Assembly: GCA_045535935.1 (NCBI GenBank)
Contig: JAZSMO010000020.1
Coordinates: 1-64,000, forward strand
Length of the DNA: 64,000 nt
Source of the DNA: SVFI01 sp045535935
Lineage (GTDB): Bacteria; Bacillota; Clostridia; Lachnospirales; Lachnospiraceae
Direction: 5' to 3'
Positions 41,730-50,190 of the stretch are shown here, one piece after another. The notes beneath the pieces were generated by a model. The model was given only the letters and a program-made list of their open reading frames with translations, made no database searches and was not told where the DNA came from. The position numbers were made by a program, and so were the translations under genes. The stretch's first letter is position 1; each line of letters starts with the position of its first letter.

Positions 41730-43613
41730 ATGGGTTCTACTTTTTTTGGATTAAATATAGCATATACAGGACTTACAGCAGCTAATGCTGCGCTGAATAC
41801 CACCGGTAACAATATTGCCAATGTAGAAACGGAAGGCTATTCGAGACAGACAGTGACGCAGCAGGCCAGCGATGCGCTTCGCACTTACACGACCTACGGA
41901 TGCTCCGGTTCGGGTGTAGATACGATTTCCATTGATCGAAACAGAGATGCTTTTTACGATTTTAAGTATTGGAACAATAATAACAAAATCGGTGAGTACG
42001 AAGAAAAACAGTATTACATGCAGCAGATTGAAGATTTGTTCAGCGATGATAAGACGATTAAGGGATTTACAAGCATCTTCAATGATATGTTCAGTGCACT
42101 TGCAGAAGTACAGAAGAACGCCGGTGATGCCACAACCAAATCTCAGTTTATCGGTTTTGCCAACAATCTTGCGTATTATTTTAATACGGTGGCTGAAAAT
42201 TTAGAAAAGATGCAGTTGGACGTCAATCAGGAAATCAAAAATAAGGTGGATGAGATTAATTCTTATGCCAGAGAGATTGCATCTCTGAATCAGCAGATCA
42301 ATGTCATTGAGTTGACGGGCACTACGGCCAATGAGCTTCGCGACCAGAGAGACCTTTTGGTCGACAAGCTTTCCATGGTAACCAATGTCGAAGTGAAGGA
42401 AACACCGATTATCGATGCAAATAACGGAAAAGATACCGGTGCAAAGCGTTACATCGTGCAGATTGCAGGCGGACAGATTCTGGTGGATACCGGTGAGTAT
42501 CATGAGCTGGAGTGTGTAGCCAGAGCGAATTACGAAGCGACAAATCAGTCGGATGCACTCGGACTTTTTGATATTAAGTGGAAAAACGGAAACGATTTCT
42601 ATATGTCCAGCACCTTGATCGGCGGACAGCTTCAGGGGCTTATCGCAATGCGTGACGGAAATAACGGGGAGAATTTTAAAGGCGTTGTTTCCGCGATTGA
42701 GAAAAATGCAGATACCGGCAAAAACGAAGTGACGGTTGACGTGACAGCGGATTATCTCAGGGATTTAAATAAATGTACCCTTTCAGATGACGGCGGACTG
42801 ATGCAAATCGGTAACCAGCAGTTCTATTATGACACATTTAAAGTGGTTTATGATGATAACGGTGACATTACGCAGTATATCTTTGAAATCAGCGATGATC
42901 TTGCGAAAAATGCATCACAGCCGAACACAAGTCGTATTGATAAAGATGTTGAGGTCGGTCAGGCAATCGATTATCAGGGTATCCCTTATTATCAGGAACA
43001 GCTCAACGAGTGGGTGCGTACTTTTGCCGAAGCTTTTAACAAGATTCTGACACAGGATGGGGCTGTGGATGGTTACGGAAATGATCCGGATGTACTGTTT
43101 GTGGCAAATGAAGCGACGGACGTTACCCAGAGAAAGTTCCTCGATTCCAGAAATAAAGTGGCAGGAACGCCGATTGCCAGCACAGACGATACTTACTATT
43201 ATCTGACAGCATCCAATTTTGCAATCAATAAAGAAATGCTGGAAGATTCCGAGTTGTTTGCGACGCATACAGGAAAAGGAGCGGGGCAGGAAGCGTACGA
43301 TGTCATTGATGATCTCAATGATCTCCGCACCAACAAAGATGTGATGAGTTTCCGCGGATGTAATGCGGGTGACTTCCTGCAGTGTATTCTTTCCGATATT
43401 TCTTTGAATGCCAGCAGCGCCAATTCGTTCTATGCCAGCTATCAGAATATCGGAGCGACAATCGATACACAGCGACTTTCCATCAGCGGCGTGGATACAG
43501 ATGAAGAATCCCTTAATCTCGTGCAGTTCCAGCATGCGTATAATCTGGCTTCCCAGATGATACAGGTTTTGACGGAAGTTTATGACAGATTGATTCTTCA
43601 GACAGGTGTTTAG
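41730..43613 (+). CDS. flgK: flagellar hook-associated protein 1 (FlgK), second longer copy
   Basis: A 627-residue FlgK-type protein. N-terminus FFGLNIAYTGLTAANAALNT with NIANVETEGYSRQ and C-terminus LVQFQHAYNLASQMIQVLTE match FlgK. The central DQRDLLVDKLSMVTNVEV is conserved. It is 77 residues longer than its neighbour, mainly in the middle domain. It is probably a paralogue forming a second junction component. AGGAGG precedes ATG 41730. No promoter separates it from the first copy. A sigma-28-like -10 for flgL lies just after its stop. Confidence 0.9.
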   Translation: MGSTFFGLNIAYTGLTAANAALNTTGNNIANVETEGYSRQTVTQQASDALRTYTTYGCSGSGVDTISIDRNRDAFYDFKYWNNNNKIGEYEEKQYYMQQIEDLFSDDKTIKGFTSIFNDMFSALAEVQKNAGDATTKSQFIGFANNLAYYFNTVAENLEKMQLDVNQEIKNKVDEINSYAREIASLNQQINVIELTGTTANELRDQRDLLVDKLSMVTNVEVKETPIIDANNGKDTGAKRYIVQIAGGQILVDTGEYHELECVARANYEATNQSDALGLFDIKWKNGNDFYMSSTLIGGQLQGLIAMRDGNNGENFKGVVSAIEKNADTGKNEVTVDVTADYLRDLNKCTLSDDGGLMQIGNQQFYYDTFKVVYDDNGDITQYIFEISDDLAKNASQPNTSRIDKDVEVGQAIDYQGIPYYQEQLNEWVRTFAEAFNKILTQDGAVDGYGNDPDVLFVANEATDVTQRKFLDSRNKVAGTPIASTDDTYYYLTASNFAINKEMLEDSELFATHTGKGAGQEAYDVIDDLNDLRTNKDVMSFRGCNAGDFLQCILSDISLNASSANSFYASYQNIGATIDTQRLSISGVDTDEESLNLVQFQHAYNLASQMIQVLTEVYDRLILQTGV

Positions 43614-43628
43614 TAAGTAGCCCAAACA

Positions 43629-43636
43629 GCCGATAT
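43629..43636 (+). promoter_or_regulatory. sigma-28 type -10 element before flgL
   Basis: GCCGATAT at 43629-43636 matches the -10 fully; the -35 region (TTAG at 43610-43613) is weak. It may be an internal promoter of the operon. Confidence 0.55.
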
Positions 43637-43674
43637 ATAGGTTGAGAGTTTTAATATAAGACCGGAGGTTACCT

Positions 43675-45195
43675 ATGAGAATAACGAATAAGATTATTTC
43701 ACAAAATTCGATTACCAATATTAATAACAATAAGATTTTGGAAGATAAATTCAATACGCAGCTTGCGACAGGTTCCAAAATCAATCGTCCTTCGGATGAT
43801 CCGGTGGTTGCGATCCGTGCACTTCGCCTCCGCACCAACTTAAATCAGGTCAGTCAGTATTACACCAAAAATATTCCGGATGCAGAATCCTGGCTGGATA
43901 TTACAGAAAGTGCCATCAGCACAGTCATTGAGATTGTGACGGACATGTATTCCAACTGTACGCAGGGTGCGGCCGGTTTCCAGACGCCGGATGACAGAGA
44001 TAAAATTCTTGATAATCTGAAGGCGCTCCAGCAGGAAGTGTATGCGACAGGTGATGCGGATTATGCGGGTAGATTTGTGTTTACAGGTTACAGAACTGAC
44101 ACTTCTCTTACCTTCGGTGTAGAGACAGAAAAAGAATACAAGATTACGGAGCAGTTGACAGCAGACAGTTTAGATGAAATTACATATGTAGATGTTGCCA
44201 AGCTGGATACCATGACAGAGACCAATGCGGAAGGGCTCGGAACTATGGAGCAGGAGATTAGTACTAATCAGGTGTACCGCATGCGGTTGGCTTATGAGAA
44301 TTGTTCGCCGGACACGGTACCGCAGATTTCGTTCTACAATGCGGATGGTGAGCTGACAACATTTGAACCGGCGGTTATCTCGTTGAATGATACAACGCAG
44401 GATCCGTATTTGGCGGTCGAAGGAATGGTGGAAGCGGCGGTATATATTCCGGAGACGGGTGAAATCATTTTGGATGAGAATACATACAAAGCACTGAAAG
44501 CAGTAATCGATGACCCTGCTACCGATGTGGATGAGGGCGAAATCCGTGTTACATATGAAAAGAGTGAATTTGCCAAAAGTGATATACGTCCGGAGCACTA
44601 TTTCTACTGCGAATCGGATGGCATTACATACAATGAAGGGTATCTGACCGGTGCAACCGACGATAATTCCAATCAGTTTATCTCTTACGATGTGGGATTT
44701 AATCAGGATGTCAGAGTTAACACATTGGCAAGTGAATTGTTCTCAACGGATCTTTCGCGTGATGTGGATGATCTCATCAATGCGGTAGAAGATGTAAAAG
44801 CCATGGAAGAGAACATCGCCACATTGGAGACGATGATAAAAAATGATCCGGACAATCAGGAGCTTAAAGATCGTCTGGCAGCAGCAAAGAAGGCAAACAC
44901 TTTCCTGACAGACAAAATGCAAAAGTTGTTCGAAACGAATATTACAAATATGCAGGGGCATTTAGATCTTGCAAACACAGCGCTTACGGCAACGGGTAAC
45001 AGAAGTTCGAGAGTGGAGCTTGTATCGAACCGTTTGGCGAAACAGGAAGTGAACTTCAAAACCTTATCTTCACAGAACGAAGATGTGGATCTGACGGAAG
45101 TAGCGGTTACTCTGTCAAGTGTGGAACTGGCTTATCAGGCGGCGCTGATGGCAACAGGAAAGATTTCGCAGACGACGCTTTTGAACTACTTGTAA
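43675..45195 (+). CDS. flgL: flagellar hook-associated protein 3 (FlgL)
   Basis: A 506-residue FlgL. The N-terminal flagellin-like core MRITNKIISQNS and LATGSKINRPSDDP, and the C-terminal SRVELVSNRLAKQEVNFKTL, show the family. It is longer than typical 300-residue FlgL proteins because of about 200 residues inserted in the middle domain (about 150-380). The ATG at 43675 follows CCGGAGG. It precedes fliW and csrA. Confidence 0.92.
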   Translation: MRITNKIISQNSITNINNNKILEDKFNTQLATGSKINRPSDDPVVAIRALRLRTNLNQVSQYYTKNIPDAESWLDITESAISTVIEIVTDMYSNCTQGAAGFQTPDDRDKILDNLKALQQEVYATGDADYAGRFVFTGYRTDTSLTFGVETEKEYKITEQLTADSLDEITYVDVAKLDTMTETNAEGLGTMEQEISTNQVYRMRLAYENCSPDTVPQISFYNADGELTTFEPAVISLNDTTQDPYLAVEGMVEAAVYIPETGEIILDENTYKALKAVIDDPATDVDEGEIRVTYEKSEFAKSDIRPEHYFYCESDGITYNEGYLTGATDDNSNQFISYDVGFNQDVRVNTLASELFSTDLSRDVDDLINAVEDVKAMEENIATLETMIKNDPDNQELKDRLAAAKKANTFLTDKMQKLFETNITNMQGHLDLANTALTATGNRSSRVELVSNRLAKQEVNFKTLSSQNEDVDLTEVAVTLSSVELAYQAALMATGKISQTTLLNYL

Positions 45196-45237
45196 AAGAT
45201 GTCTGCTGAATAAAAACATAGAAAAGGAGAAAAGGGT

Positions 45238-45690
45238 ATGGAAGTAAATACAAGAATTTTCGGACTTATCGATATCGAGGATGACAAATTAATTCACTTT
45301 GTAAACGGTATTGTGGGATTTCCGGAGCTTACAGATTTTGCGTTGATTCATGACACGGAAAAACAGGGAGGTATTCAGTGGCTGCAGTCTATGCAGGAGC
45401 CGCAGTTTGCGATTCCTGTGATGAATCCGCTTGATGTGTTGGATAATTATAATCCGCAGGTCGAAGATGAACTTTTGAAACCAATCGGAGGTTTGGATCC
45501 GGACAATATGCTTGTGCTTGTTACGGTAGCTGTTCCGAGCGATCTTACGAAGATGAGCGTGAATTTGCGCGGACCGATTGTAATCAATGCAGATAACAGA
45601 AAGGCTTGCCAGGTAATTACCGAAGGGGATGATTATCAGGTGAAATTCCCGATTTACGATATTATCAAGAGCAGAAAGGCGGGTGAATGA
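45238..45690 (+). CDS. fliW: FliW flagellar assembly factor
   Basis: A 150-residue FliW with the family elements VNGIVGFPELTDFALIHD, WLQSMQEPQFAIPVMNPLDV and KMSVNLRGPIVINADNRKACQVI. FliW binds flagellin before secretion and, when free, blocks CsrA, coupling flagellin translation to export. It lies directly before csrA (stop TGA at 45688-45690, csrA ATG at 45692), as in Bacillus. AAAAGGAG precedes ATG 45238. Confidence 0.95.
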   Translation: MEVNTRIFGLIDIEDDKLIHFVNGIVGFPELTDFALIHDTEKQGGIQWLQSMQEPQFAIPVMNPLDVLDNYNPQVEDELLKPIGGLDPDNMLVLVTVAVPSDLTKMSVNLRGPIVINADNRKACQVITEGDDYQVKFPIYDIIKSRKAGE

Positions 45691-45691
45691 T

Positions 45692-45907
45692 ATGCTGGCA
45701 TTGACACGTAAAAAAGGCGAGGCACTCGTGATTAATAATAATATCGAAATTACGATTCTTGAAGTGAAAGGGGATCAGGTGAAGATTGGTATAGCAGCAC
45801 CGAAGGAAGTGCCGGTATATCGCAAGGAAGTATATCTTCAGATTCAGGAAGCAAACAAAGAGGCAATGCAGGTGTCCGGTTTGGATGCACTCAAAGACCT
45901 CTTCTAG
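45692..45907 (+). CDS. csrA: CsrA translational regulator
   Basis: A 71-residue CsrA. It begins MLALTRKKGEALVINNNIEI, with the conserved LxRKxGE and I-x-I-x-V-KGDQVKIGI-x-APKEV strands. The RNA-binding residues (Arg in LTRKKG; IGIAAPKEVPVYRKEVY) are intact. CsrA represses flagellin translation by binding GGA sites over the ribosome binding site, and FliW relieves this. It sits one base after fliW. A GTG at 45683 within fliW could add three residues, but ATG 45692 fits the family start. Confidence 0.95.
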   Translation: MLALTRKKGEALVINNNIEITILEVKGDQVKIGIAAPKEVPVYRKEVYLQIQEANKEAMQVSGLDALKDLF

Positions 45908-45937
45908 CAAAATTTTACGTTTTCTTGTGAAAAAAGG

Positions 45938-45965
45938 TTAATTTCCTATTTATTTTTGACGATAG
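45938..45965 (+). promoter_or_regulatory. possible sigma-28 type promoter before flaG
   Basis: TAAT at 45939-45942, 15-base spacer, GACGATAG at 45958-45965, two mismatches from the -10 consensus. Confidence 0.45.
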
Positions 45966-46017
45966 ATAAGTTAAAGTATAAGTAGGTAACTTTATTTTTC
46001 ACATGGAGGTGGATATT

Positions 46018-46449
46018 ATGGCAATTGAACCAATTGGAAGTATGATGACACTGCAGGCACAAGCTATGAAACCTGTAGAGCCAGTCAAACCGGTTGCTGA
46101 GAGCACGGATGCGATCGCACTGGAATCAGGAGCTAAGCTGGATGCTATGACGCAGGGGATTGCGCGCGTTCAGGAGTCCGAGGGAGAGTCTTCCGGACAG
46201 AATGGTGCGTATGGTAATCAGAATCAGCCGTCAAACGAACAGCTGAAAAAAGCGGTGGATCAGATGAATAAAAAGATGGAGAATTCAGAAGCTGTCTTTG
46301 GTTTTCATGATGATACCAACCGTGTAACAATTAAAATCGTGGACAAAGACACCAAAAAAGTAATTAAGGAACTACCACCGGAAAAGACGCTGGATATGAT
46401 AGCAAAAGTGTGGGAGATGGCAGGTATTCTTGTTGATGAAAAGCGATAG
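46018..46449 (+). CDS. flaG: FlaG family flagellar protein
   Basis: A 143-residue protein. The N-terminal 80 residues are disordered and Gln/Ser-rich; the C-terminal 55 show the FlaG fold: FGFHDDTNRVTIKIVDKDTK and EKTLDMIAKVWEMAGIL. FlaG influences filament length in several bacteria. ATG 46018 is used because GGAGGTGG ends six bases upstream; ATG 46003 lies before that site. The region CAC-ATGGAG-GTG in the leader could weakly present GGA. Confidence 0.9.
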   Translation: MAIEPIGSMMTLQAQAMKPVEPVKPVAESTDAIALESGAKLDAMTQGIARVQESEGESSGQNGAYGNQNQPSNEQLKKAVDQMNKKMENSEAVFGFHDDTNRVTIKIVDKDTKKVIKELPPEKTLDMIAKVWEMAGILVDEKR

Positions 46450-46461
46450 GAGGCAGAGAAT

Positions 46462-48060
46462 ATGACGATTCGAATCACGGGTATGAACTCCGGGCTCGAT
46501 ACAGAAAGCATTATTTCTGAACTCGTTTCTGCCCAGAGTACCAAAAAGAACAGCCTGGTAAAGGCGCAGACCAAGCTTTCGTGGAAGATGGATGCTTGGA
46601 AAACATTAAATAGTAAAATTTACAATCTGTATTCCTCTACACTTAGCAATATGCGTTTTTCTTCTGCATATACACAGAAGAAGACCACTGTGTCCAACAC
46701 ATCGATTGCATCGGTGGTTGCCAGCGCAGAAGCGACGGACGGAGTACAGACATTAAAGATTAATTCGCTTGCTAAGTCAGGATATCTGACAGGTGCAGAG
46801 CTTGAAGGAGTTTCTACCACAACTAAGTTATCCGATCTTGCAGGAATCGGCGAGGACGAAGCCGTGAGCTTGAAAGTGAAGCTCGGTGATGGAACCGAAA
46901 CAGACATTTCTTTGACAGGCGCAAGCAAAGTCAGCGATGTGGTTGCCAAGTTAAAAGAAGCGGGAATCAATGCAAACTTCGATGCAAAGAATCAGCGTTT
47001 CTTTGTAAGTGCAAAAGAGACGGGTCTGGATGCAGAGTTTTCTCTGACAGCACAGGATGCGGAAGGCAATACAACAGACAATGGGCTTAAAGTTCTCTCT
47101 GCACTCGGTATTTTAACGAGTGAAGCAGATGAAAATGCATCAAAAGGTGCGGTCAGTGCAGAGTTTCAGGCGCAGCTTGACCGTTTGGGATTGTCCCTTT
47201 CCACCGATAAGGCGGACGGAGGAGCGACTCGCATCAAAGCACAGGATGCAGAGATTGTTTTGAACGGTGCGACGTTTACATCTTCCGACAATAGTTTTGA
47301 AATCAACGGACTCACCATTACGGCCCTGCAGGAGTCAGACGAAGAAGTAACCCTTACGACGGGTAATGACTATGATGGCATTTATGATACAATTAAGAAT
47401 TTCCTGAAAGGTTACAATGAGCTGGTCAATGAGATGGATTCTCTCTATAACGCAGCATCTTCCAAGGGATATGAACCGCTTACTTCCGAGGAAAAGGATG
47501 CTATGAGTGAGAGTGAAATTGAGGATTGGGAGAAGAAGATCAAAGATTCCCTGCTCAGAAGAGACTCAACGCTCGACAGTATTGCGGATGCAATGCAGAA
47601 TGCAATGGCAGGAGCCATCGAGATCGGCGGAGAAAAATATTATCTCTCCAGCTTTGGTATCAATACACTGGGATATTTTACGGCAGCTGAAAATGAAAAG
47701 CATGCATATCATATCGACGGTGATCCGGATGATACCTCAACATCAGGCAAGACAGATAAGTTAAAAGCGGCTATCATCAATGATCCTGAGACGGTTATGA
47801 AATTCTTCCAGGAACTCAGCAACAAGCTCTATACAACGCTGGGAGACAAGATGTCGGCGACCGAGATGCGCAGTGTTTACAAAGTGTACAACGACAAGCA
47901 GATGCAGTCAGAGTACGACGCATACAAGGATGAAATCGAAGAGCAGGAAGAAAAAATTACAGATTTCGAGGACAAATGGTATAAAAAATTCAGTGCCATG
48001 GAAGTGGCGATGGCCAAATTGGAATCCAAGACCAATGCGATTTCCGGTCTGTTAGGATAA
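46462..48060 (+). CDS. fliD: flagellar filament cap protein FliD
   Basis: A 532-residue FliD. The N-terminus IRITGMNSGLDTESIISEL with KNSLVKAQTKLSWKMDAW is typical, and the C-terminus ends in the coiled-coil MAKLESKTNAISGLLG. Long middle beta domains are present. FliD caps the filament and guides flagellin polymerisation. AGGAGG precedes ATG 46462. fliS follows at 10 bases. Confidence 0.93.
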   Translation: MTIRITGMNSGLDTESIISELVSAQSTKKNSLVKAQTKLSWKMDAWKTLNSKIYNLYSSTLSNMRFSSAYTQKKTTVSNTSIASVVASAEATDGVQTLKINSLAKSGYLTGAELEGVSTTTKLSDLAGIGEDEAVSLKVKLGDGTETDISLTGASKVSDVVAKLKEAGINANFDAKNQRFFVSAKETGLDAEFSLTAQDAEGNTTDNGLKVLSALGILTSEADENASKGAVSAEFQAQLDRLGLSLSTDKADGGATRIKAQDAEIVLNGATFTSSDNSFEINGLTITALQESDEEVTLTTGNDYDGIYDTIKNFLKGYNELVNEMDSLYNAASSKGYEPLTSEEKDAMSESEIEDWEKKIKDSLLRRDSTLDSIADAMQNAMAGAIEIGGEKYYLSSFGINTLGYFTAAENEKHAYHIDGDPDDTSTSGKTDKLKAAIINDPETVMKFFQELSNKLYTTLGDKMSATEMRSVYKVYNDKQMQSEYDAYKDEIEEQEEKITDFEDKWYKKFSAMEVAMAKLESKTNAISGLLG

Positions 48061-48070
48061 GGAGAAAGAG

Positions 48071-48451
48071 ATGGCATTACCAAATGCATATGCGCAGTAT
48101 GCGCAGTATAACACGAACAAAATATTGACAGCTTCTCCGGCGGAACTTACATTGATGCTCTATGACGGTGCGATTAAGTTTTGTAATATCGCAATCATGG
48201 GAATTGAGCAGAAAGATATACAGAAGGCCAATGACAATATCAAAAAGGTGCAACGTATAATAGAAGAGTTCCGTGCGACACTTGATATGAAATATCCGGT
48301 GGCACAGGATTTTGAGAGAGTATATGTGTATCTGCTTGAGCGTCTTTTGGAAGCGAATATCAAAAAGGATAAAGAGATATTAGAAGAGGTGAATACGCAT
48401 CTTCGTTCTATGAGAGATACTTGGAAGGAAGTTATGAAAAGAGCGAAATAG
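48071..48451 (+). CDS. fliS: flagellin chaperone FliS
   Basis: A 126-residue FliS with YAQYNTNKILTASPAELTLM and LYDGAIKFCNIAIMGIEQKD, then a VQRIIEEFRATLDMKYP helix. It binds the flagellin C-terminus before export and, in Bacillus, helps FliW act. GGAG precedes ATG 48071. It sits between fliD and a FliT-like gene. Confidence 0.94.
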   Translation: MALPNAYAQYAQYNTNKILTASPAELTLMLYDGAIKFCNIAIMGIEQKDIQKANDNIKKVQRIIEEFRATLDMKYPVAQDFERVYVYLLERLLEANIKKDKEILEEVNTHLRSMRDTWKEVMKRAK

Positions 48452-48464
48452 TTAGGAGACGGCG

Positions 48465-48947
48465 ATGGAAAAACAGTATTTACCTATTATGATACAAAGT
48501 CTCGAAAAAAAGATCGGGATTTTGGATCAGATTATAACAAAGAATAAAGAACAGACAGAAATACTGAATGATCCGGACATGAAATGGGATGATTTTGATG
48601 CCAATGCGAATCAAAAGATGGATTTGATTGGCGAGATGGAAAAGCTGGACGATGGATTTGAGGAGCTCTTTGACAGAGTGAAAGAAGAACTTCAGAGCCC
48701 GGCCGGCAAAGACAAACATGCGCAGTCTATTATCAGAATGCAGGAGCTGATCGGACAGATTACGGAGCGCAGCGCTTCCATTCAGGCACAGGAGGCTCGC
48801 AATAAGACACTTGTGGAGCAGTATTTCCGTCAGAGCAGAGAGGCGATCCGAAAAGGGAGAACGTCCTCCAAGGTGGCTATGGACTATTACAAAAGTATGA
48901 GCCAGGGCGCCTATGCAAGTCCGTTTTTCCTGGACAGCAAAAAATAA
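48465..48947 (+). CDS. FliT-like flagellar chaperone
   Basis: A 160-residue, wholly helical protein in the fliT position after fliS. It has IMIQSLEKKIGILDQIIT and the C-terminal YFRQSREAIRKGRTSSKVAM, a motif shared by FlgN/FliT-type chaperones in Clostridia. FliT chaperones bind FliD. The identity is based on position and fold, as sequence conservation is low. GGAGACGG precedes ATG 48465. Confidence 0.75.
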   Translation: MEKQYLPIMIQSLEKKIGILDQIITKNKEQTEILNDPDMKWDDFDANANQKMDLIGEMEKLDDGFEELFDRVKEELQSPAGKDKHAQSIIRMQELIGQITERSASIQAQEARNKTLVEQYFRQSREAIRKGRTSSKVAMDYYKSMSQGAYASPFFLDSKK

Positions 48948-48968
48948 AAAATTTTTTTAAAAAAGGTA

Positions 48969-48995
48969 TTAATATTTTCGGATTTACTCCGATAT
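48969..48995 (+). promoter_or_regulatory. sigma-28 type promoter of the first flagellin gene
   Basis: TTAA at 48969-48972, 15-base spacer, TCCGATAT at 48988-48995. The same TTAA-N15-TCCGATAT pattern stands before the second flagellin gene. Confidence 0.85.
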
Positions 48996-49080
48996 ATAAT
49001 ACAAGTAAAACAAATACTTATTAACCAAGAAAAAGAGTCAAACGGAGCGTACGGCCGGGAACATTCTTTTTCGTCGATGA

Positions 49081-49096
49081 TCACCAAGGATGGTGA
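49081..49096 (+). promoter_or_regulatory. CsrA-type hairpin in the first fliC leader
   Basis: TCACC (49081-49085), loop AAGGAT, GGTGA (49092-49096). The central CAAGGATG is close to the published CsrA consensus, and a second GGA is in the AAGGAGG ribosome binding site (about 49108-49114). This is the expected two-site layout for CsrA control. Confidence 0.7.
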
Positions 49097-49121
49097 CATG
49101 CAAATTCAAGGAGGAAATAAT

Positions 49122-49940
49122 ATGGTAGTACAGCACAATCTTACAGCAATGAACTCTAACAGAATGTTAGGAATCACAACAAGCGTTCAGGCAAAATCGA
49201 CAGAGAAATTATCTTCAGGTTATAGAATTAACCGTGCAGCAGATGATGCAGCAGGGTTAGCTATTTCTGAAAAAATGAGACGTCAGATCAGAGGTCTTAC
49301 ACAGGCCAGCACAAATGCACAGGATGGTATCTCTTGTGTGCAGACAGCTGAAGGTGCTCTTGCAGAAGTGCACGACATGTTACAGCGTATGAACGAACTT
49401 GCAGTTCAGGCAGCAAACGGTACACAGACATCTGCAGACCGTTCTTACATCAACTCAGAGATTCAGGCTCTTACATCAGAAATCAACCGTGTAGCTTCAA
49501 CAACTACATTCAACGAGCAGAATCTTCTTGATGGAACATTCACAGACAAAGGTCTTCAGGTTGGTGCAGAAGCTAATCAGATTATCTCATTCTCTATCGG
49601 ATCTATCACAGCAGAAGGTATCGGTATTAACGGTATCACTGTAGGCGGCGTGGATGACACAAATGCACAGGATGCGATCACAATGATCAAAGCTGCTCTG
49701 AAACAGGTATCTCAGCAGAGATCTGACCTTGGTGCGATCCAGAACAGATTAGAGCACACAATCAAGAACCTTGATAACGTAGTAGAAAATACTACAGCAG
49801 CTGAATCACAGATTCGTGATACAGATATGGCTTCTGAAATGGTTAAGTTCTCCAACAACAACATCCTCGCTCAGGCAGGACAGGCGATGTTGGCACAGGC
49901 TAACCAGACAAATCAGGGTGTATTATCAATCCTCGGCTAA
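49122..49940 (+). CDS. fliC: flagellin, copy 1
   Basis: A 272-residue short flagellin with only the D0/D1 core. N-terminus VVQHNLTAMNSNRML and AADDAAGLAISEKMRRQIRG; LQRMNELAVQAANGT is the conserved TLR5-contact region; C-terminus AQANQTNQGVLSILG. It is about 94% identical to copy 2 by eye (about 16 differences). A Cys occurs in GISCVQTAEG, unusual for flagellins in general. ATG 49122 has CAAGGAGG upstream; an upstream in-frame ATG at 49077 lies before the CsrA hairpin and is not used. Strong codon bias. A terminator follows. Confidence 0.96.
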   Translation: MVVQHNLTAMNSNRMLGITTSVQAKSTEKLSSGYRINRAADDAAGLAISEKMRRQIRGLTQASTNAQDGISCVQTAEGALAEVHDMLQRMNELAVQAANGTQTSADRSYINSEIQALTSEINRVASTTTFNEQNLLDGTFTDKGLQVGAEANQIISFSIGSITAEGIGINGITVGGVDDTNAQDAITMIKAALKQVSQQRSDLGAIQNRLEHTIKNLDNVVENTTAAESQIRDTDMASEMVKFSNNNILAQAGQAMLAQANQTNQGVLSILG

Positions 49941-49977
49941 TTGCCAATATAGGATTCGTAGTAAGAAAACTACCAAA

Positions 49978-49997
49978 GGGACCGGTTATCCGGTCCC
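49978..49997 (+). terminator. terminator of flagellin copy 1
   Basis: GGGACCGG, loop TTAT, CCGGTCCC followed by TTTTTCG. Confidence 0.92.
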
Positions 49998-50052
49998 TTT
50001 TTCGTTGGTATAAACATTGTTTTTAAAAAAATAAAAAAATTAAAAAAAGGGG

Positions 50053-50079
50053 TTAAGTTATTCCAAAATCCTCCGATAT
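50053..50079 (+). promoter_or_regulatory. sigma-28 type promoter of the second flagellin gene
   Basis: TTAA at 50053-50056, 15-base spacer, TCCGATAT at 50072-50079. Confidence 0.85.
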
Positions 50080-50099
50080 ATAATACAAGTAAAACAAAT

Positions 50100-50171
50100 A
50101 AGTGTCAGGAAGACACTTGGTTGCTACATAATAACACATTAAGGAAAAATAAAAACGGAACGGAGTTCCGT
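50100..50171 (+). promoter_or_regulatory. two GGA-loop hairpins in the second fliC leader
   Basis: AAGTGTC (50100-50106), loop AGGAA, GACACTT (50112-50118), and ACGGAAC (50155-50161), loop GGA, GTTCCGT (50165-50171). Both stems are perfect 7 bp. A further GGA is in the AAGGAGGA ribosome binding site at 50176-50183. Three GGA sites suggest CsrA repression relieved by FliW. Confidence 0.7.
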
Positions 50172-50190
50172 CATCAAGGAGGAAAATTAT

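Noticed and set aside
42915..43838. Long minus-strand frame opposite flgK and flgL
   Set aside because: It lies across two well-supported flagellar genes and shows no protein-like domain. It follows the codon pattern of the opposite strand.
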